DNA of 64,000 bases, taken from contig NZ_CANMQT010000001.1 in assembly GCF_947500065.1 (NCBI RefSeq), forward strand, positions 1,178,001 to 1,242,000, read 5' to 3'. The notes beneath the pieces are model-generated. The model had not been told where the DNA came from. It saw only the letters and a list, made by a program, of their open reading frames with translations, and did not search any database. The translations under genes and the position numbers were made by a program. Numbering within the stretch: the stretch's first letter is position 1; each line of letters begins with the position of its first letter. Positions 36,330 through 45,294 of the stretch are shown in pieces. The DNA comes from an uncultured Aquimarina sp. (GTDB lineage Bacteria > Bacteroidota > Bacteroidia > Flavobacteriales > Flavobacteriaceae).

Positions 36330-37193
36330 CTAAACATTATAGTGTTTATAGTCTACAGCATTTTCTTTAATGTCCAAAAACATTTCCTTGATCATTTCTT
36401 CATATACTGGTATCTTATAATTTACTGCTTTTTGTGTATCAATTAGCGATTTATCAACTGATTTTCCTTCGACAGCTTCAATATGTATTTCTTTATTCAA
36501 GTTTTTTGAGAATAATTTCAACAAATCATACTTGTTAATAGATTCATTGTTAGTAACGTGATATAAACCATTTAAATCAAAATTAATCGCAACCTCAATA
36601 AAACGAGCCAGTTCATATGTAGTTACACCTGACCAAATGGCTTTTGTATATCCTTGAATCGCTCCATTCTGGTTTAAAAACCAATGAAGCAATCCTTCTC
36701 CATTCTTTTTTAATTCAGGTCCAATAATAGACGTTCTTAAAGTTACATGATTTTCATAAGTTACTTCTCCCAGTCCTTTTGTTTTAGCATATGTGTCTTT
36801 TCCATCTTTCTCATCCCCTTCTGTATACTTCCCTTTTTGTCCAGAGAAAACACAATCAGTAGAAATGTGAATTAACTTTGCATTAATCTCAGAACATTTT
36901 TTAGCAAGAAAATGTGGTAAATATGCATTAATATATATTGCGTTTGCAATATTATTATTGGAACCACTAATCAATATTCCAACACAATTAATAACATAAT
37001 CAGGTTTATTTTCCTTTAAACATTTACTTAGCTCATCACTATTAGTAACATCTAAAACAATAGACTTAGGCGAAACTTTTGTTCTATATGTAATATCTAT
37101 AATTTCAAATTTTTCTTCGTTTTTTTTAAAATGCTTATATACCTGATGCCCAAGCATACCTGTAGAACCAATAATTAATATTTTCTTTTTCAT
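36330..37193 (-). CDS. RmlD-like NAD(P)-dependent reductase of the UDP-L-QuiNAc/L-FucNAc pathway
   Basis: A 287-residue short-chain dehydrogenase starting at the ATG at 37193, which overlaps the upstream stop by four bases (ATGA); a longer start at 37208 is less likely. NAD(P)-binding GSTGMLGHQV (9-18), ISTDCVFSG (110-118) and catalytic Tyr135/Lys139 (YAKTK) are present. It resembles dTDP-4-dehydrorhamnose reductase and the WbvR type, which reduces the 4-keto sugar to UDP-L-RhaNAc before 2-epimerisation to UDP-L-QuiNAc. It lacks the C-terminal cupin of FnlB/CapF, which here is a separate upstream gene. End product: L-QuiNAc more likely than L-FucNAc, by inference. Confidence 0.88.
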   Translation of the reverse strand: MKKKILIIGSTGMLGHQVYKHFKKNEEKFEIIDITYRTKVSPKSIVLDVTNSDELSKCLKENKPDYVINCVGILISGSNNNIANAIYINAYLPHFLAKKCSEINAKLIHISTDCVFSGQKGKYTEGDEKDGKDTYAKTKGLGEVTYENHVTLRTSIIGPELKKNGEGLLHWFLNQNGAIQGYTKAIWSGVTTYELARFIEVAINFDLNGLYHVTNNESINKYDLLKLFSKNLNKEIHIEAVEGKSVDKSLIDTQKAVNYKIPVYEEMIKEMFLDIKENAVDYKHYNV

Positions 37194-38320
37194 ATTTGTT
37201 TTCTCCAAACTGTTCTATTTATATAATCTGTATATGATAAAATTATTCTTAATACCTTTTTGGAAACGTTATCAGTATTATAATCTTGAACAATATTGAT
37301 ATTTCTTTTATTCCTATTATGTTGTTCTCTTACTACATTAATACTTTCCAGTACTCTTTCTTTTTTAAGGCCAGACATAATTAAAGTACCCTCATCCATT
37401 CCTTCAGGTCTTTCATGAGCCTGACGAATTGTAATTGCTGGTAGGTTTAATATGGATGCTTCTTCTGTAATTGTTCCACTATCAGAAATTACACAAAAAG
37501 CATGTTTTTGTAGTTTTATATAATCATGAAACCCATATGGTTTAGAAAAAGTAAGCAATTGGTTATCGTTATTATACCCTATTCTTTCTAGTTTTTTTCT
37601 TGTTCTGGGATGTGTAGAGATTAAAATCCTTTTATTAAAATATTTTGAAATTGTATCAAGTGTCTCTAATAAGTTGTTAAAATTCTCTTGATAATCCACA
37701 TTTTCTTCTCTATGGATACTTACAATAAAGTAATCTTCCTCTTTTAAACCTTCTTCCTCTAAAACCTTTGAAGCGTCTATCTGTTTCATGTTACTGGAAA
37801 GAACTTCTAACATTGGAGACCCTGTTTTAATAATCGTCTCCGGATTAATTCCTTCGTTTTCTAAATACTTTCTAGCGTGCTCCGATAGTGGCATATTAAT
37901 ATCACTTAAATGATCCACTATTTTACGGTTTATTTCTTCTGGAACCCTTTGATCAAAACATCGATTTCCAGCCTCCATATGAAATATCGGTATCTGTCGT
38001 TTTTTTGCCGAAATTACGGATAAACAGCTATTAGTATCTCCATATAGTAAAAGAGCATCTGGTTTTTCTTTTAGAAAAACTTCATCCGATTTTGCAATTA
38101 TATTAGAGATTGTAGATATTGCATCTTCCCCAGAAGCTTCTAAAAAATAATCTGGTTTCCTAAGTCCTAAATCATTAAAAAACACTTCATTTAGTTCATA
38201 ATCATAATTTTGACCAGAATGTACTAAAATATGATTTGAATGTTTATCCAATTCTTTTATTACTTGACTCAATTTTATAATTTCTGGACGTGTGCCCACT
38301 AATGTCATAATTTTAATCAT
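37190..38320 (-). CDS. UDP-N-acetylglucosamine 2-epimerase, FnlC/WbjD/CapG type
   Basis: A 376-residue non-hydrolysing 2-epimerase that would act on the 4-reduced L-talosamine or L-rhamnosamine intermediate. The opening MIKIMTLVGTRPEIIKLSQVIKELDKHSNHILVHSGQNYDYELNEVFF is the FnlC form and differs from WecB (GARPQFIKAA). Further motifs are LLLYGDTNSCLSVISAKK, HMEAGNRCFDQRVPEEINRK, SIHREENVDY and SDSGTITEEASILNLPAITIR. It overlaps the downstream reductase by four bases. Together with the dehydratase (38781-39794) it defines an L-FucNAc/L-QuiNAc pathway. Confidence 0.93.
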   Translation of the reverse strand: MIKIMTLVGTRPEIIKLSQVIKELDKHSNHILVHSGQNYDYELNEVFFNDLGLRKPDYFLEASGEDAISTISNIIAKSDEVFLKEKPDALLLYGDTNSCLSVISAKKRQIPIFHMEAGNRCFDQRVPEEINRKIVDHLSDINMPLSEHARKYLENEGINPETIIKTGSPMLEVLSSNMKQIDASKVLEEEGLKEEDYFIVSIHREENVDYQENFNNLLETLDTISKYFNKRILISTHPRTRKKLERIGYNNDNQLLTFSKPYGFHDYIKLQKHAFCVISDSGTITEEASILNLPAITIRQAHERPEGMDEGTLIMSGLKKERVLESINVVREQHNRNKRNINIVQDYNTDNVSKKVLRIILSYTDYINRTVWRKQI

Positions 38321-38332
38321 ATCTATTCTATT

Positions 38333-38803
38333 TTAATAAGCTGATTCTAGGTTATTCCAATCTAACCACATCTTATAATCATATCTATAATTGTCATTTG
38401 AGGAGTCTTCTAAAGAATCCTCACAGAACGATATAAGTTTGGATTCTTCCTTTATTGCTTTTATACCATTAGCATACCCAGGAGGAATATATAATATAGA
38501 TGTTTTCTCACTATTTAATTTAAACAAATCTACTTTCAAATTCTCCGACGGCTTAGACCAATTGTCTATTTTAACGCAAGCAATCCAAAAGCTTCCTGAA
38601 ACAGCATAAAAATATTTAGGTTCTTTCTTGTGCCCTTGCCAAGCTCTGATTGTTTTTGTACTAGGATGCGAAATACTGTAAAATCTCTTTATATTTTCTA
38701 AAGAAAAATCATTAACATAGGATATATCACCTCTTTCATCAGAATGTTTACCGCCTTCTATAAGACTAGGGATATTACTTTTATTTGTATTCATCCAATT
38801 CAT
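38333..38803 (-). CDS. Stand-alone cupin (sugar epimerase-like, CapF C-terminal domain type)
   Basis: A 156-residue cupin with GGKHSDERGDISYVNDF, RFYSISHPSTKTIRAWQGHKKEPKYFYAVSGSF and YIPPGYANGIKAIKEES, the beta-barrel pattern of the dTDP-sugar 3,5-epimerase/WxcM group and of the C-terminal domain of the L-FucNAc enzyme CapF/FnlB. Here it is separate from the reductase domain. It overlaps the upstream dehydratase gene by 23 bases and precedes the 2-epimerase by 12. It probably acts as an epimerase-like helper for the labile 4-keto intermediate; its exact reaction is unknown. Confidence 0.8.
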   Translation of the reverse strand: MNWMNTNKSNIPSLIEGGKHSDERGDISYVNDFSLENIKRFYSISHPSTKTIRAWQGHKKEPKYFYAVSGSFWIACVKIDNWSKPSENLKVDLFKLNSEKTSILYIPPGYANGIKAIKEESKLISFCEDSLEDSSNDNYRYDYKMWLDWNNLESAY

Positions 38804-39794
38804 TTAAATATGAAAGACTTAAAACCTTTTCTTTTACTTCTTCCACGCTTAATTGATCTGTATTATGAGAATGATATTCTTCTCGGATTGATAATGCCAT
38901 ATCACCATCTTCAAAATACTTTCCATAATTCAAGTCTCTATTATCTGCTGGCACCCTAAAGTAACCTTTAAGATTATCAGCCTTACTAAATTCTTCTTTA
39001 GTCAAGAGTGTTTCATATAGCTTTTCTCCATGTCTTGTACCAATTATTTTAATTGGTTCATCTACATTACAAATTTCTTGAATTGCCTTTGCCAAATCTT
39101 CAATCGTACTTGCAGGAGATTTCTGAACAAATAAATCACCTTGCTTTCCATGCTTAAAAGCATACAAAACCAAGTCGACGGCTTCGTCCAAAGACATCAT
39201 AAAACGCGTCATCTTAGGATCTGTTATTGTTAATTGTTCTCCTTGCTTTATTTGATTGAAGAATAATGGAATCACAGATCCTCTCGAAGCCATCACATTA
39301 CCATATCTAGTGACACATATAATAGGGCCTCCTGGAGCAACATTTCTTGATTCTGCTATCGCAACTTTTTCCATCAAAGCCTTGGATATTCCCATAGCAT
39401 TAATTGGATAAGCAGCCTTATCAGTACTTAAACAAATTACTCTTTCCACATTATGAATCCTAGCCGCCTTTATCACATTAGAGGTGCCGATAACGTTAGT
39501 TTTAGTAGCTTCTAAAGGAAAAAACTCACATGATGGAACTTGTTTTAATGCCGCAGCATGAAATACAAAATCTATCCCATTCATTGCTGTGCTTACGCTA
39601 TCAAAATCCCTAACATTACCAATATAAAACTTAATTTTATCATGCTGATATTTGGTTCTCATATCGTGCTGTTTTTTCTCATCTCTGGAGAAAATTCGAA
39701 TTTCTTCTATATCCGAATTTATAAGTCCTTTTAAAACAGCATTTCCGAAAGATCCTGTCCCTCCGGTTATCAAAAGTTTTTTTCCTTTAAACAT
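38781..39794 (-). CDS. UDP-GlcNAc 4,6-dehydratase/5-epimerase (FnlA/WbjB/CapE type)
   Basis: First step of UDP-L-FucNAc or UDP-L-QuiNAc synthesis, 337 residues. NAD-binding GGTGSFGNAVL (11-21), the 4,6-dehydratase motif HAAALKQVPSCE (79-90) and STDKAAYPINAMGISK (123-138) are visible. The usual catalytic Tyr is Met (Met134) with Lys138 kept and Lys126 in the STDK segment. As I recall, this Tyr-to-Met change is typical of the inverting CapE/FnlA group and not a defect. It overlaps the upstream GT4 by 8 bases and the downstream cupin by 23, so the pathway is tightly operonic. Confidence 0.94.
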   Translation of the reverse strand: MFKGKKLLITGGTGSFGNAVLKGLINSDIEEIRIFSRDEKKQHDMRTKYQHDKIKFYIGNVRDFDSVSTAMNGIDFVFHAAALKQVPSCEFFPLEATKTNVIGTSNVIKAARIHNVERVICLSTDKAAYPINAMGISKALMEKVAIAESRNVAPGGPIICVTRYGNVMASRGSVIPLFFNQIKQGEQLTITDPKMTRFMMSLDEAVDLVLYAFKHGKQGDLFVQKSPASTIEDLAKAIQEICNVDEPIKIIGTRHGEKLYETLLTKEEFSKADNLKGYFRVPADNRDLNYGKYFEDGDMALSIREEYHSHNTDQLSVEEVKEKVLSLSYLNELDEYK

Positions 39795-40968
39795 TCTTCA
39801 TTGATTTATAGTTTTTAATTAAGCTACCAAATGTAAGTTTGCTCGTTTTTTCCCAAGAGTATTTTTTTATCTCTAAAAGGTTTTTTTCTATTGTAAGTGT
39901 CCTCATTTTTTGATCTAATAACATCTTTTCAATAGATGCAACAATAGACTCTACTTCATATGAATTGAAGTAAAATCCATTTTCTTTAAGAAATTCTGGC
40001 ATTGGTTCTTTATCACTACAAGCAATCGGTGACCCAGATGCCATAGATTCTAACAAAATATTAGGCATATTCTCGCAGGTAGAGGCAAATACAATTCCAT
40101 CCGTTTTTTGATAAAATTCTTGAATTCGATTATATTCTATTGACCCTACATAATTTATAAACTTTCTATCTTTATCAACCTCATCAATAGTTCTATTCAA
40201 TAATTCTCCTGCCGGTTTAAATATAACTCCTCCAACTAAGTCTAGTACCACTGGATATCCTTTTGATCTCAAAATACCAATCGCTTTTACTAAATTCCAC
40301 TGATGTTTATACACATGAACAGTAGAAACATATAACAATTTATATGGGTTCGAAAACGAATAGTCAGAAATTTCGTTCTGTAACTTAGGACTCACTTCAA
40401 ACATTTTTGATATTCCATGATGAATTGTTGAAATTTCTTTATTTTCTAAATTCAACTTAGCTCGTATAACAGAATCAGCATATTTAGAAATAAATAATAT
40501 TCCTTTAGAGTTACTGAAACAAATTTTCTGTTTTTTATAATTAAGCCAAAATCTTGAAACTTCCTTTATTGATTTGATTTCCTTCCATATTTTTCTGTCA
40601 TAAAGAAGCATGTTTCTAGACATGCTTACTAAAGGCTTAAAACCTCCTATATAATCTCCAGTCAATGAAAGAAGTATATCTATGTTTGACTTTCTTATAC
40701 ACCTATCATAGCCTTTAATTTGAAAAAGTATCCGCTTAAAAATCCCTCCGTTCAGTTCATCAAAAGTTATTTTTGTTAAAATATTTAGTGCGGGTAATTG
40801 GTTTAGTGTTCTAGAAGAACCAAAAACAATTATTTCAGAAATTTCTTTTTCAAAAAAATCAGTATCATAGGCTTCTAGAATTTCTTTTAAATGTGTAATT
40901 CCACCGCCACCTCCTATATTACTAGCATCTATTCCTATCTTGATCGGTTGCTCTGTTTTCAGTTTCAT
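39787..40968 (-). CDS. Glycosyltransferase family 4 (GT-B)
   Basis: A 393-residue GT-B enzyme. The opening IGIDASNIGGGGGITHLKEILEAYD is the acceptor-domain glycine loop. The donor domain has LLYVSTVHVYKHQWNLVKAIGIL and FASTCENMPNILLESMASGSPIACSDKEPMPEFL, the E-x7-E-like donor site. Its overlap with the FnlA-type gene (8 bases) places it in the same pathway module. Specificity unknown. Confidence 0.9.
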   Translation of the reverse strand: MKLKTEQPIKIGIDASNIGGGGGITHLKEILEAYDTDFFEKEISEIIVFGSSRTLNQLPALNILTKITFDELNGGIFKRILFQIKGYDRCIRKSNIDILLSLTGDYIGGFKPLVSMSRNMLLYDRKIWKEIKSIKEVSRFWLNYKKQKICFSNSKGILFISKYADSVIRAKLNLENKEISTIHHGISKMFEVSPKLQNEISDYSFSNPYKLLYVSTVHVYKHQWNLVKAIGILRSKGYPVVLDLVGGVIFKPAGELLNRTIDEVDKDRKFINYVGSIEYNRIQEFYQKTDGIVFASTCENMPNILLESMASGSPIACSDKEPMPEFLKENGFYFNSYEVESIVASIEKMLLDQKMRTLTIEKNLLEIKKYSWEKTSKLTFGSLIKNYKSMKNV

Positions 40969-40974
40969 TATATT

Positions 40975-42273
40975 TTATAACGTTCTAAAATTTGTTTTTA
41001 ATCGACCTAAAATGGTAATAAATAATGATATAGGTATAATCCCTTCTTGTCTAATTAAAACTGATTCCGTTAAACCACTTAAAAATATGACAATTAAAAT
41101 AGATAAAGCAAAATAATCTTTCATTCTAAAACTCTCCAAAATAGGGAAAAAGAAAATACTTATAAAAACTAAAAGTCCTAAAAAGCCAAATGCAATTAAA
41201 ATATATAAAAATTGACTATGAGGTCCATAATTTAGATGTGCAATACTAACAAAATTATTTTTCTCATTTTGTGTTCTAAGAACATCTTTTACATCTCCTG
41301 TACCATACCCCAGAAAAGGAGCTTTTTCAATTAACTGAAAAGATGACTTATATACCATATACCTTATTTCTGTACTACCTGGACGTAAAAATTTTGCATA
41401 GTCTTTCTCATTATCATTTCCAGGAGATAAAATATATTTAATTTCTTCTATCATTGGTTTAAAACGATAATTCAAAATTGATTTAAATAAAACCAAACTT
41501 CCTAAAAAAAATACGATCAGTAACACAACGGACCAAAATGTCTTTTTTACTTTTATTATAAAAAATGATGCAACCAATAATATTAACAAACCTAAACCAG
41601 CTTTTGATTGTATACAAATCATGGCTGCCGTTATGAGTACTAAACTAAAAACACCTAACAACTTTATTTTCTTTCTATAAAAAGTACAATATTCATTAAA
41701 ATAATATAAAATAAATGCAACACAAATAATCAAATATATGGAGAAATATGTACGATGAACAGGTACTATTAAGAATTGCTGACTTAAATATTCATATACA
41801 GAACCAGGTCGATTTCCTGCAGCTATTTCCCCTAAAATGATGTATTCATCAGTACTCAAACTAACATATATGAAATCTAAAAAAGAGATTATCAAAATTA
41901 GCATACAACCATAAACAAATATTTTAAATAACTGTATTATACTTTTAGGAGTTAAGTTTAAGAATGGTATAAAGATGGGAAAGATAAGAAATGACAAAAC
42001 ATGCTCGATTTTTTTAAAAGCATTCGGAACATTATCTGACCAGGTGATCCCTATCATATATATAAAAAACAATCCTATTAAAGGAAGGTAGTAACTTTTG
42101 CCTTTAAGAAAATTATCAAACCAACCCTCCTTTTTTGAAAAAATCAAAATACTAATTACTAATAAAATAATAACAGGAGGAATTAAACTGCCACCAAAAG
42201 GAATTAAAAAAAACACCACTTGAAGAAAAAAGAGCGGTTTTGCTTTTTTTATTTTGTTTAAAAAAACATTCAT
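40975..42273 (-). CDS. O-antigen ligase/polymerase (Wzy_C) family membrane protein
   Basis: A 432-residue protein with about twelve membrane helices. The periplasmic loop has APFLGYGTGDVKDVLRTQNEKNNF followed by LNYGPHSQFLYILIAFGFLGLLVF, closely matching the Wzy_C signature seen in the protein at 18859-20163 (GYG.GDxxDVL, then H.QFL). The two are probably paralogues within this locus. It lies 6 bases upstream of a GT4. Confidence 0.88.
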   Translation of the reverse strand: MNVFLNKIKKAKPLFFLQVVFFLIPFGGSLIPPVIILLVISILIFSKKEGWFDNFLKGKSYYLPLIGLFFIYMIGITWSDNVPNAFKKIEHVLSFLIFPIFIPFLNLTPKSIIQLFKIFVYGCMLILIISFLDFIYVSLSTDEYIILGEIAAGNRPGSVYEYLSQQFLIVPVHRTYFSIYLIICVAFILYYFNEYCTFYRKKIKLLGVFSLVLITAAMICIQSKAGLGLLILLVASFFIIKVKKTFWSVVLLIVFFLGSLVLFKSILNYRFKPMIEEIKYILSPGNDNEKDYAKFLRPGSTEIRYMVYKSSFQLIEKAPFLGYGTGDVKDVLRTQNEKNNFVSIAHLNYGPHSQFLYILIAFGFLGLLVFISIFFFPILESFRMKDYFALSILIVIFLSGLTESVLIRQEGIIPISLFITILGRLKTNFRTL

Positions 42274-42391
42274 TACTAAATCTCTAAAAATATTATTACG
42301 TTTTTTTTACTATCCGGTCTAACCAATTCTAATAATTTTTTTTTGGTTTCAACTTTTGAACATTTATTCTAAAAACATACTCTCTAAAAAA

Positions 42392-43453
42392 TCATGACTT
42401 TAGTGCAGAAAGTATTTCTTCTGAAATCCTTTCGATAGTTTGATCATTTCTTATGTTAATTGATTTACTCATAAAATTATTTTGTAATTCATCAGAATCC
42501 ATTAATTCCAATAGTCTTTTCTTATATAATTCATCATTATTCTTATCAATCAGAAACCCATTTTCTCCGTCCTCTATAATATCTCTTGGTCCTGCATCAC
42601 AATCAAAACTGATACAGGCTAATGGAAAAGCCATTGCTTCACAAAGTGCATTGGGATATCCTTCAGAAATCGAAGTAAAGGCAAATACTTTAGATTTTGA
42701 CATATATACACTTAAGTCTCTTTTAATTCCCAATAATTTTACATTCTCTTCTAACTTCCTAGTTCTTATTTCATTTTCCAATTGACTTCGAAGTGGTCCA
42801 TCTCCTATGATATGCAACTCCCAATCCTTACGATTAATTTCATCAAAAATTCTAATTAATGTAAGTTGATCTTTCTCCGGCACCAAACGCCCTACATTTA
42901 AAACAATATTTCTTTTTACAGCATCAACTCTGTGTATAATTTTCACAGGGTTTGGCATTAAAATTATATTTTTATGCTGTATCTTCTTTAACATAATCTC
43001 TTTTGCTAATGAAGTTTGAACAAAAATTCCCTTTGCAGTAGGATATAACATTTTTTGAAAAATCCTTAGTGACAGAGATAATTCTTTAAATGGGTTACTT
43101 CTGTTAGAAACAAAAACGTTAACTCTTGTCCCAAGTCCGCTCAATAAAACAAAAGAATTATAACCTTCTCCAAAACTTAAAACAACATCCGTTTTTAAGT
43201 TTTTATATTTATTTCTTAGATAAAACAATAGTTTTATTTTATATAAAAATTTAGAAATCAAGTTCTTTTTATAAGTAAAATTTGGTGTTGAAACTGAATT
43301 CAAATTCTCATTAACTTCATAAAAAGGTTTATGTTTAACCAAAAAAACTAGGTCAATATGCATACTATTATTGGACCAGTAATCCGCCAACTCGCTCATT
43401 ACTCTTTCCATTCCTCCTTGTTTAAAAGTTGGTATTACCAGTGTAATCCTCAT
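42392..43453 (-). CDS. Glycosyltransferase family 4 (GT-B)
   Basis: A 353-residue GT4 with TFKQGGMERVMSELADYWS in the acceptor domain and, in the donor domain, LNVGRLVPEKDQLTLIRIFDEI, LHIIGDGPLRSQLENEI and SEGYPNALCEAMAFPLACISFDCDAGPRDIIEDGENGFLI. This is the WbnH/amylovoran-type GT4 pattern (GGMERV, DCxxGPxDII), typical of enzymes adding GalNAc or galactose, but the donor is not established. Gaps of 118 bases downstream and 237 upstream separate it from its neighbours. Confidence 0.91.
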   Translation of the reverse strand: MRITLVIPTFKQGGMERVMSELADYWSNNSMHIDLVFLVKHKPFYEVNENLNSVSTPNFTYKKNLISKFLYKIKLLFYLRNKYKNLKTDVVLSFGEGYNSFVLLSGLGTRVNVFVSNRSNPFKELSLSLRIFQKMLYPTAKGIFVQTSLAKEIMLKKIQHKNIILMPNPVKIIHRVDAVKRNIVLNVGRLVPEKDQLTLIRIFDEINRKDWELHIIGDGPLRSQLENEIRTRKLEENVKLLGIKRDLSVYMSKSKVFAFTSISEGYPNALCEAMAFPLACISFDCDAGPRDIIEDGENGFLIDKNNDELYKKRLLELMDSDELQNNFMSKSINIRNDQTIERISEEILSALKS

Positions 43454-43690
43454 ATTTACTATTACTTTATTCTTTTTAACTTAATATTAATTCAGGTTAA
43501 TAAATGTTAGTTAAGTAAATTTTCAATTAAATAATCTCTATAAATTATTTTATTTATGATAACTAAATCTCAAAAAAAGAAAACATTTTCAACAATAATA
43601 AACCTCTAATTCGTCATTTCCCTCTTTAATCTTCTTACTATTAGCAAGGTGCGCTTATTTATAAAATATCAACAACACAATGTTAGAGGT

Positions 43691-44770
43691 TTAAAACAAA
43701 GCTTTTTCCCTTTTTTCCCCTATTAAATTCAATAACTTGTTTTTTAATACACGATTAATTTTAACCTCTATTTTATTGCTTATAATATAGGATAGGATTA
43801 TCATGAGAATAACTGTTGCAATCAGAATGATATATTTGTTCATATATTCATTTAAATTATTAAAAATGATGTAGCCTATATTCTGATGTATTAAATATAA
43901 CGGATAAGTAAGCATTCCTATTTTAATTAATTTTGAAGAGTTAATAGTTTTAAGTTTACCAATAGAAACTAAAAACATCAGTAAATAAAATAAGCTTATT
44001 ATACAAACTATTGTATATTCTGAATATGACGTATTATAATGAGTTTTTAAGCCCTCAATTCTCCCTATAGCGTGAAATGAAGATATAAATAAGCAGGTTA
44101 TTAGAATAACTGCATATTTTATTTTAAAACCGGTTTGAAAAATACGATAAAAAGTCATTCCTGCGATGAAATAAGAACTCCAGTAAAGAATGAATATAGA
44201 ATTCATTAATTTTATAAAAGCCAGATCACTAAACAATCCATATACAATTGAAAAAAGCAGCCAAGAAACTATCAAATAATCAAGGTTTATCTTTTTAAAC
44301 TTATTTAGTATAAGAAACAAACCAATTAAGAAATAGAATTTCATTTCGACGAACAAAGACCAATAAACATTATCAACACTTTCTACACCAAGGTAATTTT
44401 GAAACATTGTCAAATTTATCAGTGCTTGTTTTAAATCTACATTATATCTCGACCCTCCTACCGAAATCATTACTATAAAACTTAATAGCACACCTATCCA
44501 ATACACAGGGTAAAGTCTAGTTATTCTTGAAATAATAAATTTAATTAATGAGCTATTTTTTATTGAAAGCGTAATTACAAAACCGCTGATAATAAAAAAC
44601 AAATCTACTCCAAGGTATCCATATTTAAAATGATCTCCAATCTCACCATAATTAATTACCGAAAGATCGTCTGCAGCATATCCTCTAAACATATAATGAT
44701 ACAATACAACACTTAATGCAGCTATAAACCTAAATAAATCTATCTGGTAAATTCGCCCTGATTTCTCCAT
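43691..44770 (-). CDS. Acyltransferase family 3 (OafA-type sugar O-acyltransferase)
   Basis: A 359-residue membrane protein with about ten helices. The opening IYQIDLFRFIAALSVVLYHYMFRGY carries the Arg and catalytic His of the acyltransferase-3 family, and GYLGVDLFFIISGFVITLS is the family's second signature. It probably acetylates the polysaccharide, with acetyl-CoA as donor on the cytoplasmic side. An alternative role in membrane-lipid acylation cannot be excluded. A TAAATTTG element 11-18 bases before the ATG is a weak promoter candidate. Confidence 0.92.
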   Translation of the reverse strand: MEKSGRIYQIDLFRFIAALSVVLYHYMFRGYAADDLSVINYGEIGDHFKYGYLGVDLFFIISGFVITLSIKNSSLIKFIISRITRLYPVYWIGVLLSFIVMISVGGSRYNVDLKQALINLTMFQNYLGVESVDNVYWSLFVEMKFYFLIGLFLILNKFKKINLDYLIVSWLLFSIVYGLFSDLAFIKLMNSIFILYWSSYFIAGMTFYRIFQTGFKIKYAVILITCLFISSFHAIGRIEGLKTHYNTSYSEYTIVCIISLFYLLMFLVSIGKLKTINSSKLIKIGMLTYPLYLIHQNIGYIIFNNLNEYMNKYIILIATVILMIILSYIISNKIEVKINRVLKNKLLNLIGEKREKALF

Positions 44771-45294
44771 GCTTTTTCAACAAATTTAAAATTTAAATTT
44801 TGCAACTTATCCATCATAACCTGACTCTATGTCCAGATAAAAAATATTGCAAAACCATTAACATCTATTTGAAATTATAATATTCAATAAAGATGTTTTA
44901 AAGCGCCCCTTACTTTTCGGTTTAATTTATATCCTGATTTTATTACAAAATATAGAATATCGGCAAAAGTAAAAATTTTAACGGATAGCCCATTGTAAAA
45001 ACAGCTTTTAAAATGATGGTCAAGTTCAATTATTATTTAAGCAACCAAAAAACAATATTGATATTATAATCTTTGTTGTGATAGTTAAGCATAAACTCTT
45101 TATAGAAACTTTGTACAGGACTTCTTGTCTTTTGAAAAAATCTAGAATTACAAAAGCAATACATCGTGTTTAATTATAAAGTATTGTAAGCTATAAATAT
45201 ATTATCTAAACAAATTATTGGTTAATTAATCCCTTCATTCCTCTATATAAAAAAACTAAACTACAATTATATCCTTCCTTAAAAATGTTAGATA
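44771..45294. other. Gene-free 524-base AT-rich gap
   Basis: No open frame above noise, no strong hairpin and no tRNA-like structure were seen. A possible -7 element (TAAATTTG on the minus strand, 44781-44788) lies at its low-coordinate end, ahead of the acyltransferase gene. It is the largest gap in the polysaccharide locus and may mark a module boundary or a remnant of a lost gene. Confidence 0.5.

Noticed and set aside
38781..39794. Loss of the catalytic Tyr in the FnlA-like dehydratase
   Set aside because: Met at this place is, as far as known, normal for the CapE/FnlA inverting group, so it is not read as inactivation.
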